NCBI RefSeq assembly: GCF_024448335.1
Contig: NZ_JAMOHM010000007.1
Location: 1-64,000, forward strand
Length of the DNA: 64,000 nucleotides
DNA from: Stutzerimonas frequens
GTDB lineage: Bacteria; Pseudomonadota; Gammaproteobacteria; Pseudomonadales; Pseudomonadaceae
Reading direction: 5' to 3'
In this document: one piece after another, positions 29,905 to 39,951 of the stretch
Layout of the letters: each line of letters opens with the position of its first letter
Numbering within the stretch: the stretch's first letter is position 1
Position numbers and translations under genes: made by a program
The notes under the pieces: model-generated
Told to the model about the DNA's origin: nothing
The model's input: only the letters and a program-made list of their open reading frames with translations
Databases searched by the model: none

Positions 29905-32012
29905 GGGCAAACCTCCAAGTGGCATGAGCCATCGGCTTGCATTGCGCATTGCTTGACCAACAGCAGCTTGGCGGCCGCGGCCTGTTTGAGTTGCCGCGAC
30001 ATGTTGATCAGGGCAGGCGAGGTGAGGCTGCCGGCAATGGCGCTGGTTGCCAGCCATGGCATTACCGGCGCCAGGATCTTCAGCCCCGAGCCCTTTCCGG
30101 CAGCGCCACCCGAATTCATCCGGATCGTCGCACCGCTCAGCGTCACTCCGCTGGGGTCGAGCTTGAGGAAACTGCCGCCGGCTGAGGCGGTGAGTTCCAT
30201 GCCGGCGTCGATCACGACCTTGCTGCCGGCGTAGTAGTGGATTTCGTTGCCCGCCTCGACGAACTGCCCGGTGCCCAGCTTGATGTGCTGGCTGTTGCCG
30301 ACTGTGAGGTGGTCGTTGGCGCGGACTTCGGTCTTGCGATCGGCGTGGGTGGTGCGGTGTTCCTCGGCCTTGAATTCGCCGTAGCTGTTGGCCTCGACGG
30401 TGTCGTGGCGCTCGTGGCCGACGCGGATCTTCTGGTCGTGCTCGATGTTCTCATCCCAGTCGCGCTGGGCGTGGATGTAGATCTGTTCCTGGCCCTTGCG
30501 GTCTTCGATACGCAGTTCGTTGTAGCCACCACCACCCGGGCTGCTCAGAGTCTTGAACACCGTGCGGGTCTTGTTGGACGGCAGGTCGTAGGGGACCTGA
30601 TGTTCCTTGTGGTACAGGCAGCCGGTCACCAAGGGTTGATCGGGATCGCCTTCGAGGAAGGTCACCAGCACTTCCATGCCGACCCGCGGGATGGCGATGC
30701 CGCCGTAGCGGTCGCCGGCCCAGCTGGAGGAGACGCGCAGCCAGCAGCTGGTCTTGTCGTCGGCCTGGCCTTCGCGATCCCAGTGGAACTGGACTTTTAC
30801 GCGGCCGTACTCGTCGCAGTGGATCTCTTCGCCGGCGGGGCCGGTGACCACGGCGGTCTGGCTTCCGAGCACCTTCGGTTTAGGATGGTGAAGGGCTGGG
30901 CGGAAGGGGATGTCCCAGGGCGTGGCGCTGAAGCGGTTGCGGTAGCCCTGATGGAACTGAGCGTTGCCTGGAGCGCCCTCACCCCCAGCCCCTCTCCCGG
31001 AGGGAGAGGGGAGCTCCAGTATCGACTCCTCCAATACCTGCGGCTGCTTGCCTTCGTGCAGCACGTCGGTAAGCAGCCAGAGCTGGTTCCAGTCGCTGCG
31101 CGGGTGTTCGCCAAGCGGCAGGAAGTGCCCGCTGACCAGCCGCGGCTGGTCGCTGTCGCCTTCGGCCAGCTCGTAGTCGTGGCGGTGGCGTTCCAGAGCA
31201 CGCTGCGATAGGTGCTTGCCGCGGGTGCGCTCGGTGAAGCGGCCGGGGTAGTCGTAGTCTTCGAGATCCGGCTGGAACTCGCTGTGGAACGCGGCCTCCA
31301 TGATCAGGCGTGGCTTCTCGAAATCGTAGTCGCGGCGCGTGACCCGGCTAGTACGGGTTTCCAGGCGCAGGCCGAAACGCTTGATCATCGGCTGGTCGGC
31401 GACCAGGCCGCTGTCCTGCTGATAGGCGGTGGCGGTGAGCTTGGCGAAGATCGTCTGGTCATCGCCGAAGACCAGTACATGACCGGACGAGCTGTGCTGG
31501 AAGTGATAGTGGATGCCCTCTTCCTCGCATAGGCGCTGGATGAAGTGCAGGTCGGTCTCGTCGTACTGCACGCAGTACTCACGCTCTGGGTAGATCACCG
31601 GGCCGAGTTGGAAGCGGTAGGCATCGGCCTGGATGCCGTGTTCCTCGAGCACTTGGGCAACGATCTGCGGCACGCTCAGGTGCTGGAAGATGCGCTGGTT
31701 GGTGCGATGGGCGAGGTAGGCCAGCTGCGGCACCAGCGTAAGGCGATAGCGGGTCAGGCGTTGGCCGGATTCACCCTGGGCCGCCTGATGCACCAGGCCG
31801 TGGATGCCGCTGCCGCCCGGCGCAAAGGCGAGAAACGCCGGGCGATGCAGCAGGCTTTCCAGATCCAGGTCGGGGCGCTCGCTGATCAGTTCCAGGTCGA
31901 AGCGATAGGGCTGGCTGATGGCCTCTCGGCCCTGGAATTCGAGCATCTTGAAGTCGTGCTCGACGCCTTCGAGGCAAAGCGTGAAGTGGGCCTGGTTGGC
32001 TGGGTTGAACAT
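29877..32012 (-). CDS. vgrG: VgrG (TssI), T6SS spike protein
   Basis: 711-aa spike protein. The N-terminal gp27-like region begins FNPANQAHFTLCLEGVEHDFK; the gp5-like OB-fold with DEYGRVKVQFHWDREG is near residue 395; and the beta-helix follows. A proline/glycine insert encoded by a dispersed repeat (LPSPSGRGAGGEG) interrupts it at about residues 332-344. The last ~75 residues form an extension with a hydrophobic stretch and four cysteines (CAMQADGSC, CPC), probably the docking point for the DUF4123 adaptor. It carries the LysM effector to target cells. Confidence 0.93.
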   Translation of the reverse strand: MFNPANQAHFTLCLEGVEHDFKMLEFQGREAISQPYRFDLELISERPDLDLESLLHRPAFLAFAPGGSGIHGLVHQAAQGESGQRLTRYRLTLVPQLAYLAHRTNQRIFQHLSVPQIVAQVLEEHGIQADAYRFQLGPVIYPEREYCVQYDETDLHFIQRLCEEEGIHYHFQHSSSGHVLVFGDDQTIFAKLTATAYQQDSGLVADQPMIKRFGLRLETRTSRVTRRDYDFEKPRLIMEAAFHSEFQPDLEDYDYPGRFTERTRGKHLSQRALERHRHDYELAEGDSDQPRLVSGHFLPLGEHPRSDWNQLWLLTDVLHEGKQPQVLEESILELPSPSGRGAGGEGAPGNAQFHQGYRNRFSATPWDIPFRPALHHPKPKVLGSQTAVVTGPAGEEIHCDEYGRVKVQFHWDREGQADDKTSCWLRVSSSWAGDRYGGIAIPRVGMEVLVTFLEGDPDQPLVTGCLYHKEHQVPYDLPSNKTRTVFKTLSSPGGGGYNELRIEDRKGQEQIYIHAQRDWDENIEHDQKIRVGHERHDTVEANSYGEFKAEEHRTTHADRKTEVRANDHLTVGNSQHIKLGTGQFVEAGNEIHYYAGSKVVIDAGMELTASAGGSFLKLDPSGVTLSGATIRMNSGGAAGKGSGLKILAPVMPWLATSAIAGSLTSPALINMSRQLKQAAAAKLLLVKQCAMQADGSCHLEVCPCGKNASTA
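30989..31011. repeat. dispersed palindromic repeat inside vgrG
   Basis: CCCCTCTCCC and GGGAGAGGGG form a perfect 10-bp inverted repeat with a GGA loop. It lies within a longer CCCTCACCCCCAGCCCC... stretch that matches the look of a common bacterial intergenic repeat. Here it is in frame inside vgrG and is translated as a short proline/glycine linker. Confidence 0.7.
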
Positions 32013-32027
32013 GGCGTCTTTCCTTCC

Positions 32028-33545
<1,518 letters not shown>

Positions 33546-33546
33546 C

Positions 33547-36138
33547 TCAGGCGAACTCACAGATCAGCGCGCCGTCGCCATCCAGCGTGGCATGCACCCG
33601 CTGCAGCGGCTCGCCACTGGCCATGGCATCGAGCAGGCGGTCCACCACCAGCGGTTGCAGGTGCTGCTCGATCAGATGGTCGATCAGCCGTGCACCGCTG
33701 TCGCTGTCGCCGCAGCGCTCGGAGAGGTGCGTGACCAGCGCCGGGCAGTGGCTGAACTGCAGCTGGCGACGCTGCAGCCGCTCACCGAAGCGTGCCAGCT
33801 TGAGTATGACCAGCTCGTCGAGCACTTCGCCGGCGATCGGGTAATAGGGCACCACGCGCATGCGCCCGAGCAGGGCCGGCTTGAAGTGCTGCGACAGTTG
33901 CGGACGGATGGCCAGTTCCAGATCCTCGGCCGCCGGTCGCTGCCCGGCGGTGCAGAAACTGGCGATGCGCTCGCTGGCGAGGTTGCTGGTCATCAGGATC
34001 AGGGTGTTGCGGAAGTTGATCTCGCGGCCTTCGCCGTCATTCGCCACGCCCTTGTCGAAGATCTGATAGAAGACATTCATCACATCCGGATCGGCCTTCT
34101 CCACCTCGTCGAGCAGGATCACCGAGTAGGGTTTCTGCCGCACCGCTTCGGTGAGCATGCCGCCTTCGCCGTAGCCGACATAGCCTGGAGGCGCGCCGAT
34201 CAGGCGGGAAACGCTGTGCCTCTCCTGGAACTCGGACATGTTGATCACGGTGAGGAAGCGCTCACCGCCGTACAGCAGGTCGGCCAGCGCCAGGGCGGTT
34301 TCGGTCTTGCCGACGCCGCTGGGGCCGACCAGCAGGAACACGCCCACCGGAGCGTCGGGTTTGTTCAGCCCGGCCGCTGCTGCGCGCATGGCACGATCCA
34401 GCGCTTCCACGGCCTGCTCCTGACCGCGCACCCGGGCGCGCAGATCTGTGGCGAAGTTGGCGACCTGGGCGTTGTGCTCCCGGGCCAGCTGCGTCAGGGG
34501 CACGCCGGTCCAGTGGCTGATCACCTCGGCCACCAGGCGCGGGCAGACCTCATGGCTGACCAGTCGTTGCTCGGTCTGGGCGGCGGCGAGTTCGGCCTGC
34601 ACGGTGCGCAGCTCGGCCTCCAGCTCAGCGAACGATGGAGCCTCGCCGTCCTCGTTTGCATCGCTGCGCGCTTCGGCCGTGCGCTTGCGCAGCTCGAGCA
34701 GACGCTCGGCGAGCTGGCGCTGCTTGGCCCAGCGGAATTCGAGCTGCTCGATCTCGTCCCCCGCCGCGATCAGACGTTGCTCCAGCCGCTCGAGGACAGC
34801 CGCGTCGACCGGCAGGCCAGCGGCCAGATCGCGGCGCACGGCTTCACGTTGACGCTCGCCTTCGGCGACCTCGCCACGCAGGCGTTCCAGCGCCTCGGGT
34901 GCGGTGGCGAGGCTGATGCGCACCCGCGCGCAGGCGGTATCCAGCACGTCGACGGCCTTGTCCGGCAGCTGCCGGCCGGCCAGGTAGCGCGCCGACAGTT
35001 CGGCGGCGGCCGTGACCGCATCGTCGCGCAGGTAGATGCCGTGGCTCTTTTCGTAGACCGGCGCCAGCCCGCGCAGGATGGTGACGGCTTCCGGAACGCT
35101 CGGCTCGTGCAGTTGCACCGGCTGGAAACGGCGGGCCAGGGCCGGGTCCTTCTCGAAGTACTTCTTGTACTCGCTCCAGGTCGTCGCCGCGATGGTGCGC
35201 AGCTCGCCGCGCGCCAGGGCCGGCTTGAGCAGATTGGCCGCATCGCCGCTGCCGGCCTGGCCGCCGGCGCCAATCAGGGTGTGCGCCTCGTCGATGAACA
35301 GGATGATCGGCTTGGCTGAGGCCTTCACCTCGTCGATCACCCCCTGCAGACGGCGTTCGAATTCGCCCTTCACACTGGCGCCGGCCTGCAGCAGACCGAG
35401 GTCCAGGCAGAGCAGCTCGACGCCCTTGAGTGCCGCAGGCACTTCCCCGCTGGCGATGCGCAGGGCCAGGCCTTCGACGATGGCGGTCTTGCCGACCCCG
35501 GCCTCGCCGACCACGATCGGATTGTTCTTCCGCCGCCGGGCGAGGATGTCGATCATCTGGCGGATCGCCGAGTCGCGGCAGAGCACCGGATCGAGCTTGC
35601 CATCGCGGGCCTGCTGGGTGAAGTTGTGGGTAAAGCGCGCCAGATTCGACTCGCCACTGGCTGTCGGCTTGCCGTTCGCGGCCTGCGGCTGCTGGCTGAG
35701 GGTGAAGTCGCGCAGGCGCTCGGCGTCCAGCCGGGCCAGCAATGGCTGGTAATGACTGCCGGCATAGCGCAGCGGATTGCGCAGCAGCGCGAGAATCAGC
35801 GCGGCCTGGTCGATCTGGCTCTGGCCGAGTTCCAGGCTGGCCACCAGCAAGGCATCCTGCAGCCATTGCACCAGTTCGGTGGAAAACACCGGGTTACGCG
35901 ACTCGCTGTGCTCGCCTCGCGGTTGCAGCGCCTGCGCCAGTGCGCCGGCATCCACTTCGGCATCCAGCAAGGCTCGCTTGAGCAGTCCATCGGGACGCTC
36001 GAGCAGGCCGAGCAGCAGATCCTCGACGAGAATCTTGCTGCCGCCACGTACCACGCAGCGTTCGGCTGCGCCTTCCAGATCCTGTTTACTGGTGGCATCC
36101 AGGGCTAGCACCAGTTGCTGTAAGTCGACGTTGATCAT
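33547..36138 (-). CDS. tssH: TssH/ClpV, T6SS sheath-disassembly ATPase
   Basis: 863-aa AAA+ ATPase that recycles the contracted TssBC sheath. Two nucleotide-binding domains are seen: Walker A GEAGVGKTA in D1 and GPSGVGKTE in D2, with a coiled middle domain between them. The N-terminal MINVDLQQLVLALD start is typical of ClpV and follows AGGA at a good distance; an ATG two codons upstream is possible. Confidence 0.95.
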   Translation of the reverse strand: MINVDLQQLVLALDATSKQDLEGAAERCVVRGGSKILVEDLLLGLLERPDGLLKRALLDAEVDAGALAQALQPRGEHSESRNPVFSTELVQWLQDALLVASLELGQSQIDQAALILALLRNPLRYAGSHYQPLLARLDAERLRDFTLSQQPQAANGKPTASGESNLARFTHNFTQQARDGKLDPVLCRDSAIRQMIDILARRRKNNPIVVGEAGVGKTAIVEGLALRIASGEVPAALKGVELLCLDLGLLQAGASVKGEFERRLQGVIDEVKASAKPIILFIDEAHTLIGAGGQAGSGDAANLLKPALARGELRTIAATTWSEYKKYFEKDPALARRFQPVQLHEPSVPEAVTILRGLAPVYEKSHGIYLRDDAVTAAAELSARYLAGRQLPDKAVDVLDTACARVRISLATAPEALERLRGEVAEGERQREAVRRDLAAGLPVDAAVLERLEQRLIAAGDEIEQLEFRWAKQRQLAERLLELRKRTAEARSDANEDGEAPSFAELEAELRTVQAELAAAQTEQRLVSHEVCPRLVAEVISHWTGVPLTQLAREHNAQVANFATDLRARVRGQEQAVEALDRAMRAAAAGLNKPDAPVGVFLLVGPSGVGKTETALALADLLYGGERFLTVINMSEFQERHSVSRLIGAPPGYVGYGEGGMLTEAVRQKPYSVILLDEVEKADPDVMNVFYQIFDKGVANDGEGREINFRNTLILMTSNLASERIASFCTAGQRPAAEDLELAIRPQLSQHFKPALLGRMRVVPYYPIAGEVLDELVILKLARFGERLQRRQLQFSHCPALVTHLSERCGDSDSGARLIDHLIEQHLQPLVVDRLLDAMASGEPLQRVHATLDGDGALICEFA

Positions 36139-36149
36139 GTCCATCTTCC

Positions 36150-37157
36150 TTAATGAGTCTTGCTGCCCAGGGTGACCAGGCCGTCGGCGCGTTCGCGTCC
36201 GAGCCAGCTGGTCCAGCCGAGGCGGCAGTTGTTGTCGGCGCCGATGCGCAGTTCACGGATCTCGTCCGGGCGAAGCTCCAGGCGCAGGTCGTAATCCAGC
36301 GGATCGCGCAGGGTGAAGCGCACCAGCGCACAGAGCGGCTGGTAGCCGCTGCCGATGGGCAGGAATTCGTGAAAACGATTCCAGTCCAGCTGGCGGATAT
36401 GGATGCGGAACTTGCCGCCGCGGTCGCGGACCCGCTCGCCGAGCACCAGGCTCTCGCCCAGCTGGCTGTTGGCCATACCGAGACGGTTGCGTTGCTCGTC
36501 AAGGATTTCCACCTGGCGCTCCAGGCATTGCTCGATGTTCAACTCGGCGTGCTTGAAGTAGTAGCGCAGCACCGACTCGATCAGTGCTGCCGAGTGCGCG
36601 CGCAGGCTGAGCAGGCCGAGATAGGGCAGCAGGCGCTTCCAGTTCAGCTCCGGCGCGCTGCGGATGGCCTCACCGCTGAGCCCGACCAGGGCGAATAGCT
36701 GCTCCGAGAAGGGGTCATGGGCGCCGCTGGTGAAGCGGGCGCGGTAGCGGTACTTCTGCCAGATCGGCAGCAGCAGGCGCTGCAGGCGGTTGTTGAACAG
36801 GTCGAGAAAGTCGCGGGTCGGGTTGCCGTCCTCGCTGTCGCCAAGCGCCTGTTCGCCGTAGAAGGCCGGCAGTGGCGAGCCGGCGCCGAACAGGCTGACC
36901 AGGTTGATGCGCAGGCGCGCGCGCCACTCGGCGTGCTCCTGGAAGAACTGCACCTGCTCGATATCGCTGCCGGGAAAGCCCAGGCTCGGGTTGGCCTGGA
37001 ATTCCAGGCGTTCATAGAGCGCCTCGTCATCCAGACCGGGATTGAGCTGGCGCAGGCGATCAAGCACCAGCAGCACACCCTGGAACAGGCTGTACTCGCG
37101 GATGCCGCGGTTGAGCGGTTTCAGAGCAGCGGTTGCTGACCCATGCGCGGCGTCCAT
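36150..37157 (-). CDS. tssG: TssG, T6SS baseplate protein
   Basis: 335-aa baseplate wedge subunit. Family signatures visible are FQANPSLGFPGSDI and LNNRLQRL-type helices, plus the C-terminal GRERADGLVTLGSKTH. It overlaps tssF by 37 nt and acts with TssF in a 1:2 complex under the spike. Confidence 0.93.
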   Translation of the reverse strand: MDAAHGSATAALKPLNRGIREYSLFQGVLLVLDRLRQLNPGLDDEALYERLEFQANPSLGFPGSDIEQVQFFQEHAEWRARLRINLVSLFGAGSPLPAFYGEQALGDSEDGNPTRDFLDLFNNRLQRLLLPIWQKYRYRARFTSGAHDPFSEQLFALVGLSGEAIRSAPELNWKRLLPYLGLLSLRAHSAALIESVLRYYFKHAELNIEQCLERQVEILDEQRNRLGMANSQLGESLVLGERVRDRGGKFRIHIRQLDWNRFHEFLPIGSGYQPLCALVRFTLRDPLDYDLRLELRPDEIRELRIGADNNCRLGWTSWLGRERADGLVTLGSKTH

Positions 37158-38911
37158 TGGTACACCTCTCCCTGTGTGCTCTGCACGCGCAGCTCGTGAT
37201 ACGAGTTGAGGCTGGCGTAGAGGGCGAAGAATTCGTTGAGCACCGAGGCGAAGAGGAACAGATCGCCCTCACCAATGAAGCCGTCCTGATTCATGGTCAG
37301 TTCGGTACGTACGCCGCGCACCGGCAGCCCGCGATGCAGGCGATCGACGTGCTGGTGGGCGATGTGAGTCAGGCCGCCGAGGCGCCGCCGGCTGACGTTC
37401 TCGGCGTGCTTGTCGTAATAGCGTGGTAGGTCGTAGGTCTCGAGGATCACCTTGAGCGCCTCGACGTTGGCCAATGACAGGTAGTTCAGCGACATGTTGC
37501 TGATCAGCTTCCACAGATAGTCGCGCTGCAGCGGCGGTGCGTAGCTCGGGGTGACCGCCGAGATATTGCGGAAGCTGAGAAATTCGGGAGTGTCTTCGCA
37601 GGGCTTGCAGATGTCGCCGAGCTTAAGCTGGCGCGGCAGGTTCTGGTTGGTGCAGGTCAGCTCGATGGACAGCGTCTCGTGCTGGTCGAGGTTGCGCAGG
37701 CCGAAGCTGAGCCAGGTTTCCTGGCCTTCGCCCAGCAGTGAAGGCTGCTGGCGCACACTGTAGTGCGGGCGCGCCACCGGCACATCGAAGCTGGGGTCAT
37801 GCTCGAAGGATTCGAACGGCACGTACTCTTCGTAGCCCATGCCGCCGGGTTTCCAACCGGTGACCCGATCCACCGAAAACACACCGCATTGCTGCGCATC
37901 GTACTCGGCCGGCAGCAGCAGGTACTGGTCCTGCTTGCCGTCCAGGCGGATCGGGATGGCATCGTGCGGGAACAGGTTGACCACCGGCGTACAGTACAGG
38001 CGCACGTTGTCCAGCGTCGGGCGGATGCGCTGCACGCCGGCCTTGTGAATATCGAAGCGCAGCTCCAGGCCGCGGGCCTGCTTGAGCAGGTCGTCCGGAA
38101 TGCGCTGAATGATCTCCAGGCCCTTGAGGTCGACGAAGAGAAACTTGTCCGGGAAGGCGAAATATTCCTGCAGGTAGCGATAGCCGCGGAAGGTATTGAG
38201 CGGGTAAGGGATCAGCGCCTCATCCTCGGCGAATCCCACCGGTTCGACCTGCTTGGCGGTGAGCTGCAAGGGCGTCAGCGGGCTGCCATCGGAGCTGGTC
38301 AGTGGGTGGCCCTGCTCGTCCAGCGGCACCAGCTCGATGCCGCCCAGGTGGCGCAACAGGCTGAGGTAGAGCAGCTGGCTGATATAGGGCTCGCCCGCCA
38401 GGTGCAGGCGCAGATGACTGAGGCCGATCTCGCCGAGATGGCCATCGGCGCTCATCTGCAGGCGCAGGCTGAGCAGCGCACCGGTGCCCTTGACCGAATA
38501 CTCCAGCGTCTGCAACGCCAGAGGCAGCACCTCGGTGGCGTAGGCGGTACGAAAGCAGCAGCTGACGCCCTGCACCGGATTGGATTCGACTGGCGTGTTG
38601 CGCGGCACTGTCAGCGCCGGGCCAGGGCGCTTCAGCGGATCGAACTGCAGCATGCTGAAAGCCGGCAGCGGACGCATGTAGTTCGGCCACAGCAGATGCA
38701 TCAGCGAGTGGGTCAGTTCCGGCAGCTCGTCATCGAGCTTCTGCCGCAGCCGCCCGGTGAGAAAGGCGAAGCCTTCGAGCAGACGCTCGACATCCGGGTC
38801 GCGTCCGGCCTGCCCGAGGAACGGCGCCAGTGCCGGACTCCGCTCGGCGAAGCGCTTGCCGAGCTGGCGCAGGGCGGTGAGCTCGCTCTGGTAGTAATGG
38901 TTGAAAGACAT
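37121..38911 (-). CDS. tssF: TssF, T6SS baseplate protein
   Basis: 596-aa baseplate wedge protein. The start MSFNHYYQSELTALRQLGKRFAERSPALAPFLG is highly typical, with DPDVERLLEGFAFLTGRLRQKL following. Length fits the family. It is separated from tssE by the effector/lipoprotein insert at 38967-41864. Confidence 0.95.
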   Translation of the reverse strand: MSFNHYYQSELTALRQLGKRFAERSPALAPFLGQAGRDPDVERLLEGFAFLTGRLRQKLDDELPELTHSLMHLLWPNYMRPLPAFSMLQFDPLKRPGPALTVPRNTPVESNPVQGVSCCFRTAYATEVLPLALQTLEYSVKGTGALLSLRLQMSADGHLGEIGLSHLRLHLAGEPYISQLLYLSLLRHLGGIELVPLDEQGHPLTSSDGSPLTPLQLTAKQVEPVGFAEDEALIPYPLNTFRGYRYLQEYFAFPDKFLFVDLKGLEIIQRIPDDLLKQARGLELRFDIHKAGVQRIRPTLDNVRLYCTPVVNLFPHDAIPIRLDGKQDQYLLLPAEYDAQQCGVFSVDRVTGWKPGGMGYEEYVPFESFEHDPSFDVPVARPHYSVRQQPSLLGEGQETWLSFGLRNLDQHETLSIELTCTNQNLPRQLKLGDICKPCEDTPEFLSFRNISAVTPSYAPPLQRDYLWKLISNMSLNYLSLANVEALKVILETYDLPRYYDKHAENVSRRRLGGLTHIAHQHVDRLHRGLPVRGVRTELTMNQDGFIGEGDLFLFASVLNEFFALYASLNSYHELRVQSTQGEVYQWTPRMGQQPLL

Positions 38912-38966
38912 GTCTAACGATTCATCCTTGTCGTTTCGTGTCCGGCGCGCTTGCGCGGCAGGGCTC

Positions 38967-39329
38967 CTAGCGTCGGCGGTAGCATCCCGTGGAGGTGTCC
39001 ATGTTCACGAGCAGGCAGTTGCCGTGTGGCTTCAGCCTCATCTTGTCGAAGAAGGCCCTCGGCCCGCGTTCGCGCAACTCGATCTGCCCGTCCACCATTG
39101 CCCAGCGCCCTCGACCCTGGATGTCGAGGCTGCCGTAGTAGAGCGCCGCCTCGAACGTGCCCTGTTCATGGAGCAGCAGCTGTGAGCCCATTTCCACCAC
39201 GCCGACCAGTTCGTAGCGCCCGGCCAGTTCGCGCGGCGGCGGGGAAGTGTTGGTGCAGGCGGCCAATGTCAGAGCGAGGGCGGCGAGCGCCAGGCGGGCG
39301 CAGCGTGAGGAGGGTTTACCACGAGCCAT
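38967..39329 (-). CDS. small lipoprotein, possible second immunity protein
   Basis: 120-aa lipoprotein with signal sequence and lipobox LAAC (ALALTLAACTN). The mature part is a short beta-rich domain (GRYELVGVVEMGSQLLLHEQ...) with a CxnC end (NCLLVNMDTSTGCYRRR). Its start overlaps the DUF2931 gene by 14 nt, so the two are coupled. No family is recognised. Its place after a periplasm-acting phospholipase effector suggests it is a second immunity or accessory lipoprotein. Confidence 0.65.
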   Translation of the reverse strand: MARGKPSSRCARLALAALALTLAACTNTSPPPRELAGRYELVGVVEMGSQLLLHEQGTFEAALYYGSLDIQGRGRWAMVDGQIELRERGPRAFFDKMRLKPHGNCLLVNMDTSTGCYRRR

Positions 39330-39951
39330 AGGGCACCCCGTGTTGCTCGACATAGGCCTTGGCCTCGTCCGAGATGAAGTAGTAGTGCCCATCGGATTTC
39401 CCGCCATAAGGTCCGACTTTGCTGATCGCGGCGTGGAACCGACCGATTTCGATGGACCGGACGCAGGGACCGCCGACCCAGGCCTTGGCGACACCGCCGG
39501 GGGCCAGCCCAATGGTGATGTCTTTGCGAAATTGTCTATCCAGCCACTTGCCCTGAAAGTGGCAATAGCCGCGTTGAGGCTTGAGCATTTCCTCGCGCAC
39601 CCACTCGGGAATATTGATGCGTACGTTGTAGGTCTGCGGTTCGACCAGCGATTGCCAACGCACGAAAATGATCTCCGGCAGATCAATACCTGGCAGGTCC
39701 TTGCCTGCGCCTCCTGCTGGATGTTCAGGCCAGCCGCTGACCTTGCCGGAGTAGGAAGGGATCCCGCCACTGACGCGCTCGTAGGCCAGCCCCCTGCGGT
39801 CGATCACATCCACGCTTTCCACCCAGATTTCCATATGCTCAGGCGCAAAGACACCCACAAACCAGGCGTTATAGGGGAGTTTCGGCTGGGCGTGGCTGTT
39901 GGTGCAGCCGCTGAGCAGAGCGAGTATGCAGGCGAGAAGGAGTTTCTTCAT
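39316..39951 (-). CDS. DUF2931 lipoprotein, probable Tle immunity protein
   Basis: 211-aa DUF2931 lipoprotein with a type II signal (MKKLLLACILALLSGCTN). It starts inside the stop of the PAAR-DUF2235 gene (ATGA). DUF2931 lipoproteins are encoded with T6SS phospholipase effectors, and lipoprotein immunity proteins to such Tle effectors act in the periplasm. The assignment as immunity is from linkage and compartment. Confidence 0.75.
   Translation of the reverse strand: MKKLLLACILALLSGCTNSHAQPKLPYNAWFVGVFAPEHMEIWVESVDVIDRRGLAYERVSGGIPSYSGKVSGWPEHPAGGAGKDLPGIDLPEIIFVRWQSLVEPQTYNVRINIPEWVREEMLKPQRGYCHFQGKWLDRQFRKDITIGLAPGGVAKAWVGGPCVRSIEIGRFHAAISKVGPYGGKSDGHYYFISDEAKAYVEQHGVPYGSW

Noticed and set aside
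33546..33560. GTG at 33560 as the start of the sigma-54 activator gene
   Set aside because: It lies inside the clpV end without a better ribosome-binding site; the ATG at 33545 directly after the clpV stop is simpler, though the GTG cannot be fully excluded.
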